Source of the DNA: CAYZJB01 sp964478735
GTDB taxonomy: Bacteria; CLD3; SB21
Assembly: GCA_964478735.1 (NCBI GenBank)
Contig: CAYZJB010000004.1
Location: forward strand, 1-64,000
Length of the DNA stretch: 64,000 bases
Direction of reading: 5' to 3'
Shown: positions 49,540 through 59,106 of the stretch, one piece after another
How positions within the stretch are numbered: position 1 is the first letter of the stretch
How the letters are laid out: each line of letters opens with the position of its first letter
Translations under genes and position numbers: made by a program
The notes under the pieces: generated by a model
What the model was told of the DNA's origin: nothing
Database searches by the model: none
Seen by the model: only the letters and a program-made list of their open reading frames with translations

Positions 49540-50859
49540 ATGAAACTCCGAAAAGCCGTGTTGGGTTTGGTGGTTGCCGTGTCCTCCGTCGTGGCTCAAA
49601 AAGGCGCCGGCGGTCCGTTTTTTTTTCTCGATGCGGCCAATTTTGCCTCGCGCGACACCAACCTCGGCAGGATCGAAGTGTTCGTCAAAGTCGCCCATTC
49701 CGAGCTCGTGTTTTCCCGGTTTCAGACGGATTTTTTTCGGGCCCAGTACGAACTGACGTTTCAGATCTTCGATAAGGAAAAAAATCTCGTCAAACGCGAC
49801 ATTCAGGACCGGGAAATTCGTTTGTCGACGTATCAGGAAACGACGTCCGATGTGAAATTTCACTTCAGCCGTCTGACGACCGACCTGGCGCCGGGCGACT
49901 ACACGCTGATCGTTAACCTGACGGACCGGGAAACGCAAAAATCCGGCCAGCGTCAACTGGAAATTCCGGTCCGCGGATTTCGCGACCGCCCCGTCGGCAT
50001 CAGTGATCTTATTTTCGCCGATCGTATTCAGAAAGACACACTCCTCGACATCGTGAATATTGTACCCAACGTATTCAAGAGTTTTGACAACGAGTACAAA
50101 AATTACGCGGTGTATTTTGAAATTTACAATGAACGGCTGGCGTACAAGTATCGCGACGAACAAGGAAAGATTCCGAAAGACACGGACGACGTTAAAATTC
50201 ATTATCGCGTGCTGGATAAAAATCAAAAACTCGTAATGGAAGACAGCCTTGAGAAAAAGGTATGGCAATTTCAAACGTTCAGTTCGGTCGAGATCAACAA
50301 AGGGGCATTGAGCTTTGGGAAGTACATCCTTGACGTGACCGTCCAGAAAGGTCCACACCGGGCGTCGACAAAATCGATCTTTGACGTGCGATTGTCCGCT
50401 TTTACTGCACCCTCACTTGCCGTGCAGACGTTCGATCTGGATCAGGCGATCAAACAAATGCGTCACATCGCGCGAAACGAAAACCTGTCCAAGATCCTGA
50501 AAAAACCCCAGTCGGAGAAACAGGAATTCTTCAAAGCGTTCTGGAAGCAGCGGGATCCATCGCCGGAAACCGAACGCAACGAGTTGATGGAGGAATACTA
50601 CCGCCGGATCGATTATGCCAACCGCTATTTTACGTCGGGTTTTCGTGAAGGCTGGGATACCGACCGCGGCATGGTTTACATCATCCTGAGTGCTCCCGAC
50701 GATATTGAGCGTCATCCTTACGAGGCGAATTCCCAGCCGTACGAGATCTGGTATTTTTACAGCGCCAATCTGAAACTGGTCTTTGTCGATTTCAACGCCG
50801 TTGGCGACTACGAATTGTACAACCGTCTCGATTTTGAGAACTATATCGCCCTGCGCTAA
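49540..50859 (+). CDS. GWxTD-domain secreted protein, copy 1
   Basis: 439 aa. A signal peptide (LGLVVAVSSVVAQ) precedes a beta-rich N-terminal half (about 20-290) of immunoglobulin-like strands. The C-terminal GWxTD domain follows: FWKQRDPSPETERNELMEEY, GWDTDRGMVYIILSAPDD and PYEIWYFY. GWxTD proteins are of unknown function and characteristic of a few phyla such as KSB1, Calditrichota, Acidobacteriota and relatives. A second copy is encoded at 59107-60507. A THEP1-like NTPase gene overlaps its 3' end. Confidence 0.92.
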   Translation: MKLRKAVLGLVVAVSSVVAQKGAGGPFFFLDAANFASRDTNLGRIEVFVKVAHSELVFSRFQTDFFRAQYELTFQIFDKEKNLVKRDIQDREIRLSTYQETTSDVKFHFSRLTTDLAPGDYTLIVNLTDRETQKSGQRQLEIPVRGFRDRPVGISDLIFADRIQKDTLLDIVNIVPNVFKSFDNEYKNYAVYFEIYNERLAYKYRDEQGKIPKDTDDVKIHYRVLDKNQKLVMEDSLEKKVWQFQTFSSVEINKGALSFGKYILDVTVQKGPHRASTKSIFDVRLSAFTAPSLAVQTFDLDQAIKQMRHIARNENLSKILKKPQSEKQEFFKAFWKQRDPSPETERNELMEEYYRRIDYANRYFTSGFREGWDTDRGMVYIILSAPDDIERHPYEANSQPYEIWYFYSANLKLVFVDFNAVGDYELYNRLDFENYIALR

Positions 50860-51361
50860 ACTCCTCATCATTACGGGATTGCCCCACGTCGGCAAAACAA
50901 CGGCCGTGGAACGCATTGCAGCGGCCAGTCCGGTACCGGCCTGTGGCTTTGTCACGCATGCCGTTTGGGAAAACGGATATCGCGTTGCGCTGGATTGGGT
51001 CAACCACCGTCGTTGCACCTACCGCGTGGCGCGCCGGCAAGAACAAAAAAATGGCGGGTTTTTTGTCGTGGAGGATGATACTTTGACGCGTGCGCTGGCG
51101 GACACTTTTTCCGATGTCGACGCATCAATGTTGATCTACATGGATGAAGTAGGCAGCCTGTATTGTCGGTCGGACGATTTTGTCCGGTCCATCCGGTCCT
51201 TTATCGGTTGGTACCCGATGGTCGTGAGTATGCAGACTCGCGGACACGCTTTTCTTGAGGAAATGGTTCGATATACGAATGCCGTCACGCTAGAGCTGAC
51301 GGGCGACAACCGGGACGACGTCCCGACGGAGGCTTTGCGTGAACTCTTCTCCCGCATCTGA
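50834..51361 (+). CDS. THEP1-like nucleoside-triphosphatase (P-loop)
   Basis: About 175 aa from TTG 50834, overlapping the GWxTD gene end by 26 bases; a longer frame to 50783 is less likely. P-loop LLIITGLPHVGKTTAVERI is at the N-terminus, acidic Walker B in LIYMDEVGSLYCRSDDF, and TGDNRDDVP near the end, the arrangement of the NTPase_1/THEP1 family that hydrolyses NTPs. The P-loop has His where family members usually carry Gly. The cellular role of the family is unsettled. It overlaps era by 23 bases, suggesting coupled translation. Confidence 0.8.
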   Translation: MRTISPCAKLLIITGLPHVGKTTAVERIAAASPVPACGFVTHAVWENGYRVALDWVNHRRCTYRVARRQEQKNGGFFVVEDDTLTRALADTFSDVDASMLIYMDEVGSLYCRSDDFVRSIRSFIGWYPMVVSMQTRGHAFLEEMVRYTNAVTLELTGDNRDDVPTEALRELFSRI

Positions 51362-52250
51362 TGCGAATTTTCATTCCGGCTACGTGACGATTCTCGGCCG
51401 TCCCAACGCCGGTAAATCCACGCTGCTCAACAGCCTCCTGAATTTCAAATTGTCCATCGTTTCTCCCAAGCCCCAAACGACCCGCCGCCGGGTTCTCGGA
51501 ATATGGAACGGGCCGTCGGCGCAGATTGTTTTTCTCGACACGCCGGGGCTGATCGATCCGCGATACCGACTTCAGGAACGCATGATGAACTATGCCGCCG
51601 ACGCGGTGGCCACGGCCGACGTGCTGCTTCCGATCGTCGACGCAACCGAATTCGCCGCCCACGATGGAGTCGAGACGCTGCGTCCGTATCTCGAAAAGGC
51701 CTCGCGGCCGCGCCTGCTTCTGTTAAATAAAATCGACAAGATCGCGAAGGACCACCTTCTGCCGATGATCGATCATTATCATCGATTGGACTGGTTCAAG
51801 GAAATCATTCCCGTTTCGGCATTGACGGGAGATGGATTGGATCGCGTGAAATACAGCCTGATCGAATCGCTTCCGGTTCATACGCCATACTACGATCCGG
51901 AAATATTGACCGAACAGCCGGAAAGGTTTTTTGTCACGGAGATCATTCGCGAAAAAATATTCGAACAGTTTTCCGAGGAAATTCCGTATTCAACGGACGT
52001 CACGGTGGACGAGTTCAAAGAAAAAAAAGGCCGCAAAGATTTTATTAAAGTCTCGATCATCGTCGAGCGGGCGTCGCAGAAAGCGATTTTGATCGGCAAA
52101 CAGGGATCGGCGCTCAAAACACTGGGTGCCGAAGCGAGAAAAGATATCGAACAATTTCTCGGCCGGCCCGTTTTTTTGGAGCTGTGGGTGAAAGTTCAGG
52201 AAAAATGGAGAGACGACGATACCAAATTGCGACGATTGGGTTACGCCTGA
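51339..52250 (+). CDS. era: GTPase Era
   Basis: 303 aa, essential GTPase for 30S ribosome maturation. G1 GRPNAGKSTLLN, G3 FLDTPGL, G4 LLNKIDKI and the C-terminal KH domain (ILIGKQGSALKTLGAEARKD) with the closing VKVQEKWR. The start is GTG at 51339 inside the upstream NTPase gene. The lipoprotein gene starts inside its last 45 bases. Confidence 0.96.
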   Translation: MNSSPASDANFHSGYVTILGRPNAGKSTLLNSLLNFKLSIVSPKPQTTRRRVLGIWNGPSAQIVFLDTPGLIDPRYRLQERMMNYAADAVATADVLLPIVDATEFAAHDGVETLRPYLEKASRPRLLLLNKIDKIAKDHLLPMIDHYHRLDWFKEIIPVSALTGDGLDRVKYSLIESLPVHTPYYDPEILTEQPERFFVTEIIREKIFEQFSEEIPYSTDVTVDEFKEKKGRKDFIKVSIIVERASQKAILIGKQGSALKTLGAEARKDIEQFLGRPVFLELWVKVQEKWRDDDTKLRRLGYA

Positions 52251-52582
52251 TAGGAAATATTTTTATTCTCGTCGTGGCCTGTCAGGCGCCCGATCGGAGT
52301 CCCGGCCAAGTGGCAAGAGAATTTGCGTCGTCCTACCGTGACGGGATACGGGATTCCTCTTTTTACCGCCTCGTGGTCGGGAACGCCAAAAAAAAGCTGG
52401 CCCATGACCGCACCGATTTACAATCGATACAGATGGTTATAACGGACAGTGCATTGGAAAACGGGCAATCGGTATTTACATTTCGGCTGACCGAGCCCGG
52501 TTCGACGGTTCTTCCGCAGGAGCCATCGTTTCTGGAGGTCCGAATCGACTCCGGTAAGGTCATCGATTATCGTTTTCGCTAA
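52205..52582 (+). CDS. Small lipoprotein, 125 aa
   Basis: Not recognised. From ATG 52205 the protein has a basic N-terminus, hydrophobic segment LRLIGNIFILVVAC (lipobox) and a soluble region of about 95 residues with no known domain. The 5' end overlaps era by 46 bases and moeA follows 6 bases later. AGGAAA precedes the ATG. In-frame GTG 52184 is the alternative start. Confidence 0.7.
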   Translation: MERRRYQIATIGLRLIGNIFILVVACQAPDRSPGQVAREFASSYRDGIRDSSFYRLVVGNAKKKLAHDRTDLQSIQMVITDSALENGQSVFTFRLTEPGSTVLPQEPSFLEVRIDSGKVIDYRFR

Positions 52583-52588
52583 AGAAAC

Positions 52589-53821
52589 ATGATTTCAGTC
52601 GAAGAAGCATTGCACATCGTATCGGCCCACGCGTTTCCTCTGGAAACGGAGCGCGTGACGCTGGAGGAAGCGGCCGGGCGAACACTGCGAGAGGACGTAA
52701 TCAGTCCGGATGCCATTCCGCCGTTTGACAATTCTGCCGTCGACGGTTATGCCGTGAAAATATCCGATCTGTCCGAGGCATCCCAATGGCGACCGGTCAT
52801 GCTGACTTTGAAAGGGGTGGTGGGTGCCGGTCAAACACCGGAGCACACGCTTCGCGCAGGAGAAGCGTTTCAGATTATGACGGGTGCGCCGCTGCCGACG
52901 GGAACCGAGGCCGTCGTCATGATCGAACAAACGGAAAAACTGCCCGATGGCAGGATCGGATTTATTGCGCCTGTGCATGCCGGCGACAATTGCCGCCGCG
53001 CGGGCGAAGACCTGTCCGCTGGACAGAAAATCCTTTCGTCGGGAGACGTTTTGCGTCCCTACGATGTCGGATTGTGCGCAACCGTCGGTCGCGACCGTCT
53101 TGCCGTAACGCGCAAGCCGCGTGTCGCCATCGTTGCGACCGGCAGCGAACTGGTGCCGCCCGGTCAACCTTTGAAGGGAGGACAAATCCGGGCGAGTACG
53201 GGTTATGCGCTGCACGGTCTGATCGAATCGGCCGGCGGCGAGGCCATCGACTATGGGATTGTCCGCGATGATCCTGAAGAAACCCGGCGCGTACTTTCCG
53301 AGGCGACTTCATGCGACGTCATACTGACTTGCGGCGGCGTTTCCATGGGGGAATTCGACTACGTCCGTCCGGCGATGGAAGAACTGAAAATCACGACCCA
53401 TTTTTGGAAAGTACGTCAGCGTCCCGGTAAACCACTGGTGTTCGGCACGCGGGAGCGGCACCTGTTTTTCGGATTACCCGGCAATCCGGTAAGTTCGCTG
53501 ATCTGTTTTGAGATTTACGTACGGCCCTGTCTTCATCGATTGCTCGGACGTTCGGGAGATGACGGAAAGCGGATCAAAGCAATGGCGGCTCAAAGCATTG
53601 CCTCCAAATCGGGTTTACATCAATTTATCCGCGTGCGTCTGGAGTATTCCGACGGCCGGTGGAAAGCATGGCCGTACGGTAAACAAAGTTCCGGTGTGCT
53701 CTCGACATTATCCGCGGCGCACGGTCTGCTGGAAATTCCGGAAAACGCTCCGGACGTTTGCGTCGGGGACGAGGCCGACGTTTTGATTTTGAATGAACGT
53801 GCAATACTGGAGCAATTGTAA
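52589..53821 (+). CDS. moeA: Molybdopterin molybdotransferase MoeA
   Basis: 410 aa. Inserts molybdate into adenylylated molybdopterin. The MoeA N-terminal signature PPFDNSAVDGYA and the MPT-binding-domain motifs VAIVATGSELV, TCGGVSMGEFDYV and GLPGNPVSSLICFEIYVRP are all present; the C-terminal domain IV closes the protein. No other molybdenum-cofactor gene is in the window. ATG 52589; its TAA overlaps the mutS2 ATG by one base. Confidence 0.94.
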   Translation: MISVEEALHIVSAHAFPLETERVTLEEAAGRTLREDVISPDAIPPFDNSAVDGYAVKISDLSEASQWRPVMLTLKGVVGAGQTPEHTLRAGEAFQIMTGAPLPTGTEAVVMIEQTEKLPDGRIGFIAPVHAGDNCRRAGEDLSAGQKILSSGDVLRPYDVGLCATVGRDRLAVTRKPRVAIVATGSELVPPGQPLKGGQIRASTGYALHGLIESAGGEAIDYGIVRDDPEETRRVLSEATSCDVILTCGGVSMGEFDYVRPAMEELKITTHFWKVRQRPGKPLVFGTRERHLFFGLPGNPVSSLICFEIYVRPCLHRLLGRSGDDGKRIKAMAAQSIASKSGLHQFIRVRLEYSDGRWKAWPYGKQSSGVLSTLSAAHGLLEIPENAPDVCVGDEADVLILNERAILEQL

Positions 53822-56202
53822 TGGAAGCGCCTTTCAGCCTCGCTGCGCTTGAATTCGACAAGCTGAAAGACACGCTGTCGAAGTACGCCCTGACGGAAAT
53901 GGGCCGGGACCGCGTTAGTGTCCTTCGGCCGGTCCTTCGCAAAGAAGACGCGCTGGCCCAATTGTCGATCACGAAGGAAATGCACGATTGTCTGGCCACC
54001 GGCGATCCTTTGCCGATCGACGGATTATCCGATCCACGGCCGTGGCTGGAAAAAATGCACGTCGCCGGACAGTTCTTCAACACGACGGAACTTTTGAAAA
54101 TCAGGAGATTTTTGGAAGTGACTCGCCGGATCAAAGTTTTTTTTAATTCGCGCCGTGAGACCTGTCCGTTGATCGGTCAGCAAACGGCCGCACTTGTCGC
54201 CATGCCGACGGAAGAGAAGCGGATCGGTGAGATCGTCGGAGACGAAGGTGAAATTTTGGATTCGGCGAGTCCGGAATTACGCCGCATTCGTCGGGAGCTC
54301 GAGTCGACAAGCCATCAGCTCCGGAAAAAAATCGAAACGTTGGCCCGTTCGTACGTGAGCCAGGGCTATGCGCACGAGGCGCTGGTGACGGTGCGCGACG
54401 GACGCATGGTCATACCCGTTAAAGACGAATACAAAAACACGATCCGCGGTTTCGTGCACGATGCATCGGCGAGCGGACAGACGGTCTATATCGAACCGAC
54501 GGAGGCGCTCGAACTCAACAACGCGGTCCGGACCCTTCAGTACCGTGAAGTACGAGAAATTGAACGAATTCTGCTCGAGATCAGCAATCAATTGCGCGAG
54601 CGGCACGACGCGTTGACGGGTAACGCCGAGGTTATGGCGGAATTCGATTTTGCTTACGCGAAGGGCCGTCTGGCTCAGGTGTTACACGGCATCGTTCCGG
54701 TTGTACGTGACGACGGAGTATTGATCCTCCGGCGAGGGCAACATCCGTTGCTCTTGCTGAAAGAGTTGGCAAGACCGGAACGCGAACGTCGTCCGGTCGT
54801 TCCGCTCGACTTTGAACTGGGGCGTCCCGATCGCCTGGTCATCATTTCCGGTCCGAATGCCGGCGGTAAAACCGTGGCCTTGAAGACGATCGGCCTGTTT
54901 GTGTTGATGACCCAGTGCGGTTTGCTGATCCCGTCCGCCGAAGATTCCGAAGTCAGCGTGTTTCACCGTGTGCTGGCCGATATCGGCGATGAACAGAGCA
55001 TCGAAAACGATCTCTCCACGTTTTCTTCGCACGTCAAAAATCTCGCGTCGATGACCCGCACGGTCGATCCGCTGACCCTGATCCTGATCGACGAACTGGG
55101 GAGCGGTACCGATCCGCGAGAAGGCGCGGCACTGTCGGTCGCGTTTTTGAACCATGTGCTTGCGTGCAAAGCCGCCGGCGTCGTTACCACGCACCACGGC
55201 GAATTGAAGGTGTACGCCCATGAGACGCCCGGCGTGACCAACGGCTCCATGGAGTTCGATCGGGCCACGCTGGCTCCTACGTACGTGTACCGTCCCGGGA
55301 TTCCGGGCAGCAGCTATGCCTTTGAAATTGCTCGCCGGATGGGCCTCGATGAACGATTGATCGAGGAAGCGCGGCACGTTGCCGGTCAGGAGTCGTTGAA
55401 ACTTGACAATTTGATCAACGATTTACAGCAGCGGTTGATCCGCCACGAGCAAATGGTGCAGGAGCTGAGCCGTGAAAAATCTCGGCTCGAAGGGCTGTCG
55501 AAATTCTACGACGTCAGGGCGCGTGAACTCAAACAAAAGGAACAAAAAGCCCGTAAGGAGTTGCTGGCCGAACGCGAAAAAATATTGCGCCAGGCGAATC
55601 GCGACATTGAAGAATGGATCCGTCGGATTCGCGAAAGCCAGGCCGACAGCGCCACGATCCAATCCTCGCGGGAGTTTTTGAAGCGCACGCGTACGGAGAT
55701 TCAAACGGTCGAATCGGAGATCGAAAAGTCGTCGGAGCCCGTTGAGGAATTTCATCCGAAGCCCGGCGACCGGGTTTCCATTCGCGGGATGGATGTCGAG
55801 GGTACCGTTCTTTCCGAACCGGACCGCCACCGTCAGGTTACCGTAGCGGCCGGTTCTCTGCAAATCAAGGTCAGTGTATCCCAGTTGCGCCCGGCGCCCG
55901 CGGCGGTAAAAGCCGTGGGGGTCAAAGAAAAAATCGATTGGGATTCGGCAGCCGTCGGCCATGAGATCGATTTACGCGGCTTAACGGCAGAGGAAGCGCT
56001 TTACGAAACCGACAAATACATTTCGGACGCGCATGCGCTCGGCCTGCAGCGGGTGTCGCTGATCCACGGCAAGGGCGAAGGGATTCTGCGGCGCAAAATC
56101 AATGAGTTTTTGAAGAAAAATCCCCGCGTAGAAAATTTCCGTCTTGGACAATGGGGAGAGGGAGATACGGGAGTCACGATCGTCGAACTCAAAGGCGATT
56201 GA
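53821..56202 (+). CDS. mutS2: Endonuclease MutS2
   Basis: 793 aa. MutS-like ATPase with Walker A ISGPNAGGKTVALKT and Walker B LILIDELGSGTDPREGAAL, then a long coiled coil (about 510-640, KSRLEGLSKFYDVRARELKQ onward) and a C-terminal Smr nuclease domain (EIDLRGLTAEEAL and LIHGKGEGILRRKI). Functions in bacteria include recombination suppression and rescue of collided ribosomes. The TGA abuts the stop of the next, convergent gene in TGATCA. Confidence 0.96.
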   Translation: MEAPFSLAALEFDKLKDTLSKYALTEMGRDRVSVLRPVLRKEDALAQLSITKEMHDCLATGDPLPIDGLSDPRPWLEKMHVAGQFFNTTELLKIRRFLEVTRRIKVFFNSRRETCPLIGQQTAALVAMPTEEKRIGEIVGDEGEILDSASPELRRIRRELESTSHQLRKKIETLARSYVSQGYAHEALVTVRDGRMVIPVKDEYKNTIRGFVHDASASGQTVYIEPTEALELNNAVRTLQYREVREIERILLEISNQLRERHDALTGNAEVMAEFDFAYAKGRLAQVLHGIVPVVRDDGVLILRRGQHPLLLLKELARPERERRPVVPLDFELGRPDRLVIISGPNAGGKTVALKTIGLFVLMTQCGLLIPSAEDSEVSVFHRVLADIGDEQSIENDLSTFSSHVKNLASMTRTVDPLTLILIDELGSGTDPREGAALSVAFLNHVLACKAAGVVTTHHGELKVYAHETPGVTNGSMEFDRATLAPTYVYRPGIPGSSYAFEIARRMGLDERLIEEARHVAGQESLKLDNLINDLQQRLIRHEQMVQELSREKSRLEGLSKFYDVRARELKQKEQKARKELLAEREKILRQANRDIEEWIRRIRESQADSATIQSSREFLKRTRTEIQTVESEIEKSSEPVEEFHPKPGDRVSIRGMDVEGTVLSEPDRHRQVTVAAGSLQIKVSVSQLRPAPAAVKAVGVKEKIDWDSAAVGHEIDLRGLTAEEALYETDKYISDAHALGLQRVSLIHGKGEGILRRKINEFLKKNPRVENFRLGQWGEGDTGVTIVELKGD

Positions 56203-56757
56203 TCACTCGTCCCAGAGGCCCTTGAAATAGCTTTCGTAAAATCCATTGACGCGTTCCACCAGCGCTTCCTCATCAGGAGGATCGGTATTCATCTGGCGGG
56301 CTTCTCTGAGAAAATGCGCGTACGCCTGCACGTCGTCGATCAACAATTGAACTTCGGGTTCGAGTTCGTTGCTGTATTCGACCGCGAGATCCGCCAGCGA
56401 CGAAATGAAATACGGGCCGTCGATTTCATCGAAGAGATACCGTTCGATAAGTTTTCGCAGCGATCGGCGGAGAACGCGTTTGCGGTCTTTTTCAGATGGA
56501 ACACTGTCGCCTGATATGTACTCGCGCATCCGGTAAATATAATCGCGCGTCAACTGAGCATCGTCCTTCGAGGAAATGTCGAGCAAATATTTTTCGATGT
56601 AATTTTTTCGCCCCTTTTTATGGCTTGCGACCATCAACATGGGGATGACGGCGTTTTTCAAATCTTTGGGCGAAACAAAACCCAGCAGGAACTGATCCAG
56701 AAGGCGGATCATGTCCTTTTTTAGACTGCCGCGAGACCCCGACGTTCGTTTTTCCAT
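56203..56757 (-). CDS. Hypothetical helical protein, 184 aa
   Basis: Not recognised. The start is ATG 56757 (MEKRTSGSRG) with GAGG upstream; an in-frame ATG at 56814 would overlap the PD40 gene. A basic N-terminus precedes an all-helical body with many acidic and basic residues (KDMIRLLDQFLLGFVSPKDL; RRSLRKLIERYLFDEIDGPY). No signal peptide. It is the last gene of the minus-strand run from lpd. It stops exactly where mutS2 stops, on the opposite strand. Confidence 0.65.
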   Translation of the reverse strand: MEKRTSGSRGSLKKDMIRLLDQFLLGFVSPKDLKNAVIPMLMVASHKKGRKNYIEKYLLDISSKDDAQLTRDYIYRMREYISGDSVPSEKDRKRVLRRSLRKLIERYLFDEIDGPYFISSLADLAVEYSNELEPEVQLLIDDVQAYAHFLREARQMNTDPPDEEALVERVNGFYESYFKGLWDE

Positions 56758-56776
56758 CGGTTCCTCATTTTTGTTT

Positions 56777-57784
56777 TTACGGGCGCCAGATCGGATAATA
56801 GGAACGATTGTCATCGATCAACCGGCGCGACTGGGTGCCGTCACGGTTCATGATGTAAATATATCCTCTTCCCGACAGGGTTCGAACGGCATAGACAATT
56901 TGTTGACCATCCGGTGACCACGCCGGGTCATAGTTAAACCCGCTGGTGGTCAGAGTGTCCAGGCCGGAGCCGTCGGGATTGATCGTATAGATCTGGACCG
57001 AGTCGATTCCGTTCCGCCATAACGTCGAATAAAAAGAAATCTTGTCGCCGGATGGGGAAAACCTCGGCCGTGCATTGATCGAGGCGCCGTTCTGAACCAG
57101 CGGCGCCTTCCCGGAACCGTCAAAATTCATGATCCAGATCTCTTCGGCATTGCCGTTTTTTTGTGTATAGAGGATTTTGGATCCGTCCGGTGAGAACGAC
57201 GGATAACAGTTGACATCGATCGGGCTGGATGCATCGGTCAATGCAAACGGGATCGTATCTCCGGTGAGGCTGTCCGAGATCGCGGTAATGAATATTTTAA
57301 AAATACTATCACGATTCGAAATGTACACCATCCGGTTTGATTCGCTGTGCCAATCGGGGCGCATGTTGAGCGTGGTGAAGACGTTTCCCAAAGTATCGAC
57401 GACGACGGGACTGTAGGTAACGCGGCGAATGGCCGATTCAAGCGTTCTCGTGCTGTCCATGTTACGGATGTAAATATTGCTGTGCGTGATGACGCCGCCC
57501 TGGACCAGTTGTAAGTCGACATACGCGAATTTCCGACCGTCGTGCGACCACGTCGGATCGATGGCGCCGTACGGGCCAAATAATGCCCCCGTTACCACGT
57601 TGATAATCGGATCGAACGTCGTGTCAAAAACGGCGTACACCTGAGGTAAACCTTCCGATTCTGATACAAAAAGGAGGTCAATCTGGTTTTTTGACAGATC
57701 CACAGTTATGATTTCGATCGTATCGCCATCGCATGCGGGGAGCACGAGGATCCAAGCGGTCGTAAGAATTCGAAAATACTTCAT
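56777..57784 (-). CDS. TolB-like PD40 beta-propeller lipoprotein
   Basis: 335 aa. A lipoprotein signal (ILTTAWILVLPAC) is followed by PD40/WD40-like propeller blades: DPTWSHDGRKFAYVD, YPSFSPDGSKILYTQ, RPRFSPSGDKISFYS, DPAWSPDGQQIVYAV and YPIWRP. TolB-like propellers bind partner proteins in the periplasm; here the target is unknown. It lies between asnS and the 184-aa gene, 9 bases after asnS. Confidence 0.88.
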   Translation of the reverse strand: MKYFRILTTAWILVLPACDGDTIEIITVDLSKNQIDLLFVSESEGLPQVYAVFDTTFDPIINVVTGALFGPYGAIDPTWSHDGRKFAYVDLQLVQGGVITHSNIYIRNMDSTRTLESAIRRVTYSPVVVDTLGNVFTTLNMRPDWHSESNRMVYISNRDSIFKIFITAISDSLTGDTIPFALTDASSPIDVNCYPSFSPDGSKILYTQKNGNAEEIWIMNFDGSGKAPLVQNGASINARPRFSPSGDKISFYSTLWRNGIDSVQIYTINPDGSGLDTLTTSGFNYDPAWSPDGQQIVYAVRTLSGRGYIYIMNRDGTQSRRLIDDNRSYYPIWRP

Positions 57785-57793
57785 GAACGTCCT

Positions 57794-59092
57794 TTAGGGT
57801 TTGAGTCGATGGATCATGCGCGGGAAAGGGATGGCCTCGCGAAGGTGCTGGATGCCGCAAATCCATGAGACCGTCCGTTCAACGCCAAGACCGAAACCGG
57901 CATGGGGAACGGAGCCGTACCGGCGAAGGTCAAGGTACCAATCGAATGCATCCAGGGGGAGGTTGTGTTCCTTGATGCGATGAACCAGCGTGTCGTAATT
58001 GTCTTCTCGTTGACTGCCGCCGATGATTTCTCCGTAACCTTCCGGCGCGAGAATATCCATGGCCAGCGCTTTGTCGGGTTCATGGGGGTCCCGTTTCATA
58101 TAAAACGCTTTGATGGCGGCCGGATAGTGATGAACGATGACGGGCCGGTCGAACTTTTCTGAAATCGCGGCTTCATCGGGCGCGCCAAAATCGCTGCCGC
58201 TCTCGAATGGCAAACCGGATTCGCGAATGATCTTGACGGCCTCATCATAATGCACTTTGGGGAACGGAGCTCTGACGTTCTGAAGTTTGGACGTATCACG
58301 TTCCAGAATGCTTAATTCGGCCGCCCGGTCCCGCAAAACGGTTTGCACGACATACTCGAGAAACGCCTCGGCCAGTTCCATGTTTGCCTGCAAATCGGCA
58401 TACGCCACTTCCGGCTCGACCATCCAGAATTCCGTCAAATGGCGCCGTGTCTTTGATTTTTCCGCGCGGAACGTGGGTCCAAAGCAATAAACTTTTCCGA
58501 ACGCCATGGCTCCCGCCTCGGCGTAAAGTTGCCCGCTCTGCGTCAGATAGGCCTTGCCGTCGAAATAATTCGTTTCGAACAACGTCGATGTGCCTTCACA
58601 GGCGGCTGGCGTAAAGATCGGCGTGTCCAGCAGGGTAAAACCCCGGCCATCGAAAAAGTCGCGGATTGCTTTGATGACGGCATGGCGGATGCGGAGGATC
58701 GCAAACTGGTTTTTCGAACGCAGCCAGAGATGGCGATGGTCGAGCAAAAATTCCGGTCCGTGTTCTTTCGGCGTAATCGGATAGTCGATAGCCACCTGTA
58801 CCGGTTCGATTTTGACGACTTGAATTTCGTAGCCGTTGGGTGCACGGTCATCCTTGTGGATTTTGCCGTGTACGAGCAGTGACGATTCCTGGGTCAGCGA
58901 CTCTGCGGCGGTAACCGACTCGGCGTCTACTGACGGTTTAAATACGGTACACTGAATAATCTGGGAACCGTCGCGAACCAGTAGAAAAATCAATTTGCCG
59001 CTCGATCGTTTATGATAAAGCCAGCCTTTGATCGTGATGTCGGTACCGTCGGCAACCTTGTGTGAGAAAATGTCGTCGATGTATATGTACAT
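57794..59092 (-). CDS. asnS: Asparagine-tRNA ligase
   Basis: 432 aa, class II aminoacyl-tRNA synthetase. An N-terminal OB anticodon-binding domain (about 1-110) precedes the catalytic core with motif 2-like FGPTFRAEKSKTRRHLTEFW and motif 3 at the C-terminus (FGLGVERTVSWICG). The EPEVAYAD stretch separates AsnRS from AspRS. The gene sits inside a probable operon between two envelope genes. The initiator is ATG 59092. Confidence 0.94.
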   Translation of the reverse strand: MYIYIDDIFSHKVADGTDITIKGWLYHKRSSGKLIFLLVRDGSQIIQCTVFKPSVDAESVTAAESLTQESSLLVHGKIHKDDRAPNGYEIQVVKIEPVQVAIDYPITPKEHGPEFLLDHRHLWLRSKNQFAILRIRHAVIKAIRDFFDGRGFTLLDTPIFTPAACEGTSTLFETNYFDGKAYLTQSGQLYAEAGAMAFGKVYCFGPTFRAEKSKTRRHLTEFWMVEPEVAYADLQANMELAEAFLEYVVQTVLRDRAAELSILERDTSKLQNVRAPFPKVHYDEAVKIIRESGLPFESGSDFGAPDEAAISEKFDRPVIVHHYPAAIKAFYMKRDPHEPDKALAMDILAPEGYGEIIGGSQREDNYDTLVHRIKEHNLPLDAFDWYLDLRRYGSVPHAGFGLGVERTVSWICGIQHLREAIPFPRMIHRLKP

Positions 59093-59106
59093 AAGGCCCT
59101 TCTGTT

